64,000 bases of DNA from Chrysemys picta bellii (Eukaryota > Chordata > Testudines > Emydidae). Shown in pieces: positions 57,360-64,000 of the stretch. The DNA lies in NCBI RefSeq assembly GCF_011386835.1, contig NC_088791.1, positions 34,012,998 to 34,076,997 of the forward strand, given 5' to 3'. The position numbers were made by a program, and so were the translations under genes. The notes beneath the pieces are model-generated. The model had not been told where the DNA came from. It ran no database searches and saw nothing but the letters and a program-made list of their open reading frames with translations. Every line of letters begins with the position of its first letter. Positions within the stretch are counted from its first letter, which is position 1.

Positions 57360-57500
57360 GACTTTTTGACTTACTACAGCAGTGATTGCGGGCCACGAGA
57401 CATTTTGTTGACGTTGACCGTCCTCAGGCATGGCCCCCACAGCTCCCAGTGGTCGCGGTTCGCCATTCCCGGCCAATGGGAGCTGCGGTATCTTCGCCAT
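57360..57500. mobile_element. hAT MITE fragment
   Basis: GCGGGCCACGAGACATTTTG, CACAGCTCCCAGTGGTCGCG and CCCGGCCAATGGGAGCTGC match the left half of the MITE at 37326-37649 (compare 37430-37460). Both ends are lost. Confidence 0.6.
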
Positions 57501-57689
57501 ACAATTTATTTTATATACTCCTATTATGACTTTCCTAAACTCAACAGTTCTACACTTGAGTCTCTCTTCATTAAGGAGTTTCTCTCCAGCTCTAATTATT
57601 TTTGTTCTCCATCTTTGGGTCCTTTCTATTTTTGCTATTTTTTAATTGAGATTCATGGATTCCAAGTCCAGAAGGGACCATTGTGATCA

Positions 57690-58127
57690 TCTAGTCTGAT
57701 CTCCTGCATAACACCAGTCCATAGAACTTCCCCGAGATAATTCCCAGAGCATATCTTTTAGAAAAACATCCAATCTTGATTTTAAAATAGTCAGTGGTGG
57801 AGAATCCACCGCAACCTTTGGTAAATAGTCCCAGTGGTTAATTACTCTCATTGTTAAAAATGTATGTCTTATTTCCAGTCTCAGTTTGTCTAGCTTCAAC
57901 TTTCAGCCACTGGATCATGCTATGTCTTTCTCTGCTAGTTTGAAGAGACCATTATTAAATATTTGTTCCCCATGTAAATACTTAAACACTGTAATCACGT
58001 CACCCCTTAGCCTTCTCTTTGTTAAGCTAAATAGACTGAGCTCCTTGAGTCTATTGCTATAAGGCATATTTACGAAGCGATCCACATCTCCCTGAATCAA
58101 TGAACTGTCTTCTTCATTATTTACCAT
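57690..58127 (-). pseudogene. CR1 C-terminal coding remnant
   Basis: On the minus strand: [44 protein letters not shown], then in another frame KLDKLRLEIRHTFLTMRVIN and SPPLTILKSRLDVFLKDML. It has the same order as 31481-31834. Several stops and shifts. Confidence 0.8.
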
Positions 58128-58375
58128 CCCCCAATTTTTGTATAATCTGCAAATTTTATCTGTGATAATTTTGTGTATTCTTCCAGGTCATTGATAAAAA
58201 GTTAAATAGTGTAGGGCCAAGATCTCTGCACGACACCATTAGAAACACCTGCTCAATGATGACTCCCCATTTACAGTTACATTTTGAGACCTATCTTTTA
58301 GACAATTTGTAATCTATTTAATGAGTGCCATGTTAATTTTATATTGTTCTAGTTTTTTTAAATCAAAATGTCAAC

Positions 58376-58840
58376 CTGAAGCAAATACTCACCAGCAACA
58401 ACACACCACACAACAAAAACACTAGACCAGGAACCTATCCTTGCAACAAAGCCCGTTGCCAACTCTGTCCACTTATCTATTCAAGGGACACTATCATAGG
58501 ACCTAATCACATCAGCCACACCATCAGAGGCTTGTTCACCTGCACATCTACCAATATGATATATGCCATCATGTGCCAGCAATGCCCCTCTGCCATGTAC
58601 ATTGGCCAAACCGAACTGTCGCTACGAAAAAGAATAAATGGACACAAATCAGATGTCAAGAATTATAACATTCAAAAACCAGTGGGACAACACTTCAGTC
58701 TCCCCGGTCACTCAATTACAGACCTAAAAGACACAATACTCCAACAAAAAAACTTCAAAAACAGACTCCAATGAGAAACTGCTGAATTGGAATTAATTTG
58801 CAAACTGGACATCATTAAATTAGGCTTGACTAAAGACTAG
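58376..58840 (+). pseudogene. Penelope-like polyprotein C terminus with GIY-YIG domain
   Basis: In Penelope-like elements the C-terminal GIY-YIG endonuclease nicks the target for reverse transcription. The frame begins inside the gene: GTYPCNKARCQLCPLIYSR shows the cysteine-rich linker. GLFTCTSTNMIYAIMCQQCP and MYIGQTELSLRKRINGHKSD give the endonuclease, with the YIG half clear and the GIY half replaced by IYAI. KPVGQHFSLPGHS follows, the conserved histidine-rich part. A TGA at 58772-58774 interrupts the frame, probably a former tryptophan; it then continues ETAELELICKLD to TAG at 58838-58840. The reverse transcriptase upstream is absent. Confidence 0.85.
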
Positions 58841-59173
58841 AAGTTGATGGGTCATTACACAAAGTAAAACTATTTCCCCATGCTAATTTTTCCCCTACTG
58901 TTACTCACACCTTCTTGTCAACTGTTGGAAGTGGGCCATCCTGATTATCACTACAAAAGTTTTTTTTCTCCTGCTGATAATATCCCACCTTGATTAATTA
59001 GTCTCGTTATAGCTGGTATGGCAACACCCATTTTTTCATGTTCTCTGTGTATATATATCTTCCTACTGTATTTTCCACTGTATGCATCCGATGAAGTGGG
59101 TTTTAGCCCACGAAAGCTTATGCCCAAATAAATGTGTTAGTCTCTAAGGTGCCACAAGTACTCCTCGTTCTTT
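58377..59173 (+). mobile_element. Penelope-like element, 5'-truncated, inside CR1
   Basis: It encodes the C-terminal linker and GIY-YIG domain, then a 3' region with a hammerhead-like motif, and ends at TACTCCTCGTTCTTT. CR1 flanks on both sides carry similar words, ATGTCAACC (58368-58376) and ATGTTAAACC (59174-59183), taken as a decayed target duplication. It is in the opposite orientation to the CR1 host. Confidence 0.85.
59084..59123 (+). ncRNA. Hammerhead-ribozyme-like motif in Penelope-like 3' region (decayed)
   Basis: The order is CCGATGA (59088-59094, one change from the hammerhead box CTGANGA), a 5-bp stem GTGGG/CCCAC (59096-59100 and 59107-59111), then GAAA (59112-59115). GCAT (59084-59087) and ATGC (59120-59123) can pair around it. 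Hammerhead motifs are known from Penelope-like elements. Stem III and a cleavage triplet were not resolved, so activity is not claimed. Confidence 0.5.
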
Positions 59174-59583
59174 ATGTTAAACCAAGTGATGTAACCATGT
59201 AATAGACTCTGCCTTACAGAAGGCAAAGTATATTACATCAACACTATTAACTTTATCAACCAAACTTGTAATCTCATCAAAAAAAGATAGCAAGTTAGTC
59301 TGTTTTCTATAAACCCATGTGGATTTGTATTAATTAATTGCTTTTAATTCTTTATTAATCAAGTCCCCTAACAGCTGCTCCATTATCTTGCCTGGGATCT
59401 ATGTCAGGCTGACAGGCCTATAATTACCTGGGTCATCCCATTTACCTTTTTAAAAATTGGTACAACATTAGCAGCAACATCCAGCAACCAGAATTGAATA
59501 GAGTATTCCAGACAAGGAAGTGTATAGTGACATAATATTTTCATTATTATTTTCTATTCCATTTTTATAATGTTTGAATTTTC

Positions 59584-60196
59584 GATCTCTAGCACAAATA
59601 CCTGCTTGTGCAAATTTAAAATAAAGTTGCCAAGAATAGCCACATTTGTAATTTCACTTGTGAATTCACTTTCTATTAACATTTTTACCAGTAAAACCTA
59701 ATTGCTACAAATGCTGGCAGAAAACAAATTTTAAAAACAGCATGTGCATGGATGAAGGTTTGGTTGTGAACTGCTTACTCACACTAATAAACAGTTACTT
59801 CCTTTCACTGCCGTGAAACCTGCTTGTGAATGTGAATGAAAGGCTCACAATCTAGCTGTCACTGAACCACTCTTCACAGAAGCAAATTTGCGTTGTTCTT
59901 TCAGTTTTAATGATTATTAAAATTTGAAAGGTGGCAGGATAAATTAAAGTAGCAATGGTATACAGAGCCATGCCATCTGCTACTTTATTCTTTGATGTGT
60001 AAAACTATCTGATAAATTGAGAGGAAAAAGCCTGCTAATAGCTCCACGGCCAACATGAAAATTTGGTGGGAGAGTGGATAATCTTGACTTGTGTGTCTAT
60101 ATAAATTAAAAGGGGCAATCACATTCCAACTGGAAATGGAAGTTGCAACTTACATGGAAGTTGCAGTTTATGCATCCTTTGGAAATAAAAAATTGA
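59584..60196. other. Unassigned stretch
   Basis: No gene or repeat is recognised. Confidence 0.4.
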
Positions 60197-60619
60197 GTTT
60201 GAATAAGGGCTGTCAATTAATCGCAGTTAACTCACGCGATTAACTCAAAAAATTAAGCGTGATTAAAAAAAGTAATCACAATTAATCACAGTTTTATTCA
60301 CACTGTTAAACAATATAATACCAACTGAAATGTATTAAATATTTTGGATATTTTTCTACATTTTCATATAGATAGTATTCGGTGCTGTAATTGAAATAAT
60401 AGTGTATATATTATTTTATTACAAAGATTTGCACTGTAAAAATGATAAACAAAAGAAATAGTATTTCTCAATTCAGCTCATATAAGTACTGTAGTGCAAT
60501 CTCTTTGTCGTGAAAGTGCAACTTACAAATGTAGATTTTTTTTGTTACATAACTGCAGTCAAAATCAAAATAATGTAAAACTTCAGAGCCTAGAAGTCCA
60601 CTCAGTCCTACTTCGTCAG

Positions 60620-60817
60620 CCAATTCCTAAGACAAACAAGTTTGTTTACATTTCCAGGAGATAATGCTGGATAATGCTGCCCTCTTCTTATTTACAATGC
60701 CACCAGAAAGTAAGAACAGGCATTTTTTTTAGCTGGCATTGCAAGGTATTTACGTGCCAGGTATGCTAAGCATTCGTATGCCCCTTCATGCTTTGGCCAC
60801 CATTCCAGAGGACATGC
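60620..60817 (-). pseudogene. hAT transposase C-terminal dimerisation domain, inverted
   Basis: On the minus strand it reads CPLEWWPKHEGAYECLAYLA, then RKYLAMPA (60732-60811), the WW and ARKYL motifs of the hAT C-terminal domain. The expected PCERLFS stretch after it is destroyed. NVNKLVCL follows further on (about 60625-60655). It faces the opposite way from the upstream part at 60851-61240. Confidence 0.75.
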
Positions 60818-60850
60818 TTCCATGCTGATGATGTTCATTAAAAAAAATAT

Positions 60851-61240
60851 GTGCTAATTAAATTTGTGACTGAATTCCTTGCGGGAGAATTATATGTGCC
60901 CAGCTCTGCTTTACCCACATCCTGTCATATATTTCATGTTATAGCAGTCTCAGATGATGACCCAGAACATGCTGTTCATTTTAAGAACACTTTCACTGCA
61001 GATTTGACAAAACACAAAAAAGGTACCAATGTGAGATTTCTAAAGATAAGCTACAGCACTCGACCCATGGTTTAAAAATCTGAAGTGCTTTCCAAAATCT
61101 GAGAGAGACAAGGTGCGGAGCATGCTTTCAGAAGTCTTAAAAGAGAAACACTCCAATGCGGAAACTACAGAACCCGAACCATCAAAAAAGAAAATCAGCT
61201 TTCTGCTGGTGGTATCTGACTCAGATAATGAAAATGTAGA
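60851..61240 (+). pseudogene. hAT transposase middle region (ZBED-like)
   Basis: Plus-strand frame FVTEFLAGELYVPSSALPTS to NVRFLKISYSTRP, ending at a stop at 61073-61075. In a shifted frame it continues with FKNLKCFPKSERDKVRSMLS and EPEPSKKKISFLLVVSDSD. This is the stretch that precedes the dimerisation domain in ZBED-type hAT transposases. Here the sequence goes straight to the element terminus instead. Confidence 0.65.
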
Positions 61241-61370
61241 AAACATCCAAAATATTTAAATAAATGGTATTCTATTATTGTTTAACAGTACAATTAATCA
61301 CAATTAATTTTTTTAATCATGTGATTAATCACAATTAATTTTTTAATCGCTTGACAGCTCTAGTTTGAAT

Positions 61371-64000
61371 TTATATTGATGAAAACCAGAAAAAGAAATT
61401 CTCATGCGTAAGGTCAGATACATCATGTACACTGGTTGTGGCATTATCTGAACTGCATTTGGCCCAGAAATCAATGAAAGGCTAATACTGCTAAGCATGT
61501 TTTTAATCTTCAAAGCACTTTAAAAACACTAATAAACTAATCTTCTAAACATCTTTATGAAATAGTGAGAAGCAAATTTATTTTTATATTTTTGACAGAT
61601 GAAGTCAGGGACTCTCTATTTTATTATATATGTGTACAGTACCTAGCAAGAAGGAACTCCAACTTTTGATAGGGACCCGGGAGTTGTTGTAATGCAAACA
61701 AAAATACTAATAATACTCTTCATTTAACTATTACAGGACATGAAATATTAGAAAACATTCAAGAATGAAAATTACTCATTCAAAATGTAAGCATAGGTGT
61801 GGAGTAAATCCATTCCATGTAAGAGAAGTCATCAGCATGAGAGGTTTCTGAGCTCAGAGACCAGTGTGTAGCAACACAGGACCTAGGAATGGAAAGGACT
61901 TCCTGGGTCATCCAGTTCCTTGCTATCACAGGCAACGCTGTCATATAATCCCGTGCATAAATTTATCATATGTAACCCATCTGTTCTTTTTGTGGAACTG
62001 TCTGCCTGTTTTATTACATAACTGTTACTATTGTGGTACTATTATACCTGCAAATCAATGTTAAGTCAAAGAACATATTCAGTTTCTGATAGCAATTTGT
62101 GCTGGAAAATATTTTTTTCCTCCTGTTATAAACATACAAGTCATTTCAGAAGATTATTACATTATTCCCTCCAAGTCATTCACATGTGTATTAGCCACTC
62201 CTTTTCATTGTTAACAAGTATCTCAAAGCAGGCATTGATCAGCATGTTAGTGAGTGCTCCTACCATGGAGCTAATGGGTATAAGTGGAACTGTGCCTCTT
62301 TCTTGAGACATGTAAGACGTGGTTTAGGTGCTTAATTCCAGAAAAGGGTTCATGACTGTGAATCCCAAGTGGAGGAAGTCACCTCCCTCTCCCCTGGATT
62401 TAGTCACCTAACTACCTTAGAGGAGCTTAGACCACAGCCCTCTTCTTGGCATGTCCTAAGGGCTAGTTTAGGTGGCTCCCACCTCAGCTTTCTGGCTTTT
62501 GTGAATCCCTCTTTTAGTCACCTACCTCCTCCCATGCATTGCTTATGGAGCCTGGGTGCCTAACTCAGGGCTGTGAATTCTGTGAATTTCCACCTGAAAG
62601 TCAGGTGATAGAACGCTCAGCCTAAATCCCCCTTGTAAATCTAGCCCATGGTTCCGCAAGTGAAACTACTGTTCCCTCAGACACACCATGTGGGAAGCAA
62701 CTCCCTTAAAAGGCCTGGCTTAGAATTGGTATACTTGGTCATGTATATACCCTGGGACCCATGCCCTGTTAACATCACCAAAGCATGAATACCTCTGCAG
62801 AAAACTTACAGGTAGGTGGAGTTGCTAGCACAAATACAGTATATACATTTTTGGTTAGGGCCACTTCTTTCCCAGAAGCACCACCTATTGGAATTTCATT
62901 ACACAAACTCCATGCTACATTATTTTCTCCAGACTCATTCTTCCATCCCTACTAGTGACCCACAAAACTCCACAGAAACCTTCTTATTTGTCCTTTGTGC
63001 TATAGGCCCAACCCTGTAATATTTAATGACCTTGTGAAAGTTTATAAGAATCTTATTAGCAATTAGGAGGCACATAAAATCTCACTCCTTGTGCAGCAGT
63101 CCCCCCAAGTTTCTGTGAGATATGAACTCAACCTATTTTACCATGTGTCTCACACATGAAAGGTTAATGACTCTCTTGGATAATACGTTCTAATGAACTG
63201 TTTTTTCTCTCCACCCAGAAGGCACATAATAAATTCTTTAAGAGGTGGAAAAAAACACCTTGAAATTGAAGAGCAAGGAGAGCACAGAACTTTGAGGCAC
63301 TGGAGAGCTCGATGGGATATGGAAACACTACAGTATGCAAATTTGTCTGCCCTGATTTAAATAAGATATTAGCATATTAGCCTTGCAATGGATCAAAATC
63401 AAAGGAAAATTACCCTTTGTTTTATCCTACCATTCTGGAACAATAGAGAAACAAAATAGATGCCCTAGCAATTTTCACTTTTTTCCATCCTTACACACAC
63501 ACACCCTTTTGTAAAAAAATAGTTTTTCATAGAACAGTTAAATGTGAGAACAATATTTCAGAGATCAAGTACCTGGGGCTAAACTCTGCCACATCTGGGA
63601 ATTAAGCTCATTAAACTCTTAAAAAAACCTTTTCCTCTTCTGCTAGGATGATGGTGATGAATGGCTATGTCTAAGGAGCTGCAGGTGTCTTTGATGGACA
63701 GCCTACTTCAAATGAGCTGGAGTCCCCCACTTTCCCCTCCCTTTTGCTAGAGATATTATAGTTACAAAGAAATTGTCCTCTCCTACTGTTTTGTCCCCTT
63801 GGTGAAAACTTTTGGAAAGTGCTTTAGGTGGGGTTTTTTTGTTTTGTTTGTTGGGGGGGGGTGTTAAGGCCTTATTCTAAGTGAGACTTTTTGATGCCAT
63901 TGAGCTGGGCACAACTTTGTACATAGAAACAAAATAAAATGGGAAAAAAACTCTTGTCAGTGTTTTAATAGGCATTTTAGAACATCCTACTTGATCCCCT
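61371..64000. other. Unassigned stretch at right edge
   Basis: No gene is supported. At about 62330-62650 words such as TTTAGGTGCTTAATTCC, GGGTGCCTAACTCAGG and CCTAAATCCCCC suggest an old dispersed repeat related to the unit at 50911-51027, without clear ends. A G-rich run lies at 63853-63861. Open frames are at most 91 codons. Confidence 0.4.

Larger units (their letters stand above)
57645..59490 (-). mobile_element. CR1 LINE split by a Penelope-like element
   Basis: The 3' end is at the left: ATTCATGGATTCCAAGTCC and GATCATCTAGTCTGATCTCC. Coding remnants follow at 57690-58127. A deletion lies near 58075, then RT sequence to 58376. After the Penelope-like insertion (58377-59173), CR1 continues at 59174-59490 with the reverse of FKKVNG-DDPGNYRPVSL-like text. 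A CR1-like trace may extend to about 59580. Confidence 0.85.
60205..61362. mobile_element. hAT element, 1158 bp, rearranged derivative
   Basis: GTTTGAAT flanks both sides perfectly (60197-60204 and 61363-61370). The ends are AAGGGCTGTCAATTAATCGC and, in reverse, TAGAGCTGTCAAGCGATTAA. Subterminal regions are rich in ATTAATCAC repeats on both sides. Inside are remnants of a ZBED-type hAT transposase in two opposite orientations. The perfect duplication suggests moderate age. Confidence 0.85.

Overview
The window looks like intergenic or deep intronic DNA from a cryptodire (hidden-necked) turtle. The main evidence is the repeat set. It contains tRNA-derived SINEs of the cryptodire type (GGGATAGCTCAGTGG head with a CR1-like tail) and many CR1 LINE fragments. 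It also has PIF/Harbinger elements with GTCTACACT-type inverted ends, Penelope-like elements, and many short hAT elements with CAGGG ends and 8-bp target-site duplications (TSDs). I found no host exon, tRNA, rRNA or CRISPR array. Every protein-like stretch I could identify is a decayed transposon or retroelement gene.

Layout. 1-1627: a Harbinger element with its transposase on the minus strand, running off the left edge. 2.6-3.3 kb: two tandem SINEs and half a hAT element. 3.3-6.2 kb: LTR material, including two solo LTRs. 6.2-26 kb: mostly unrecognised AT-rich DNA carrying hAT miniature elements (MITEs), a Harbinger MITE inside a MIR-like SINE, and CR1 tails. 26.3-32.1 kb: one CR1 copy split by a 633-bp solo LTR, a 3.6-kb hAT transposon that itself carries a SINE, and a 113-bp MITE. 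34.1-35.0 kb: a very decayed Ty3/gypsy-type integrase. 37.3-41.2 kb: a MITE with a perfect TSD and an 884-bp solo LTR with a perfect 5-bp TSD. 44.2-46.8 kb: a MIR-like SINE, a short Penelope-like 3' end with a 12-bp TSD, a (CA)33 repeat and nested MITEs. 48.3-49.4 kb: the best-preserved CR1 reverse-transcriptase fragment. 52.0-55.3 kb: a CR1 tail split by a second Harbinger (at TTA) and by a hAT MITE. 55.3-59.5 kb: more CR1, with a Penelope-like copy coding a GIY-YIG domain inserted in one fragment. 60.2-61.4 kb: a rearranged hAT derivative with a perfect 8-bp TSD.

Nothing here forms a working pathway. The interest lies in the insertion order, which can be read from rejoined host repeats and TSDs, and in hammerhead-ribozyme-like motifs at the Penelope-like 3' ends. 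Family names come from recognising protein motifs and repeat consensus sequences from memory; no database search was run. Stretches described as holding nothing mean only that I recognise nothing there.
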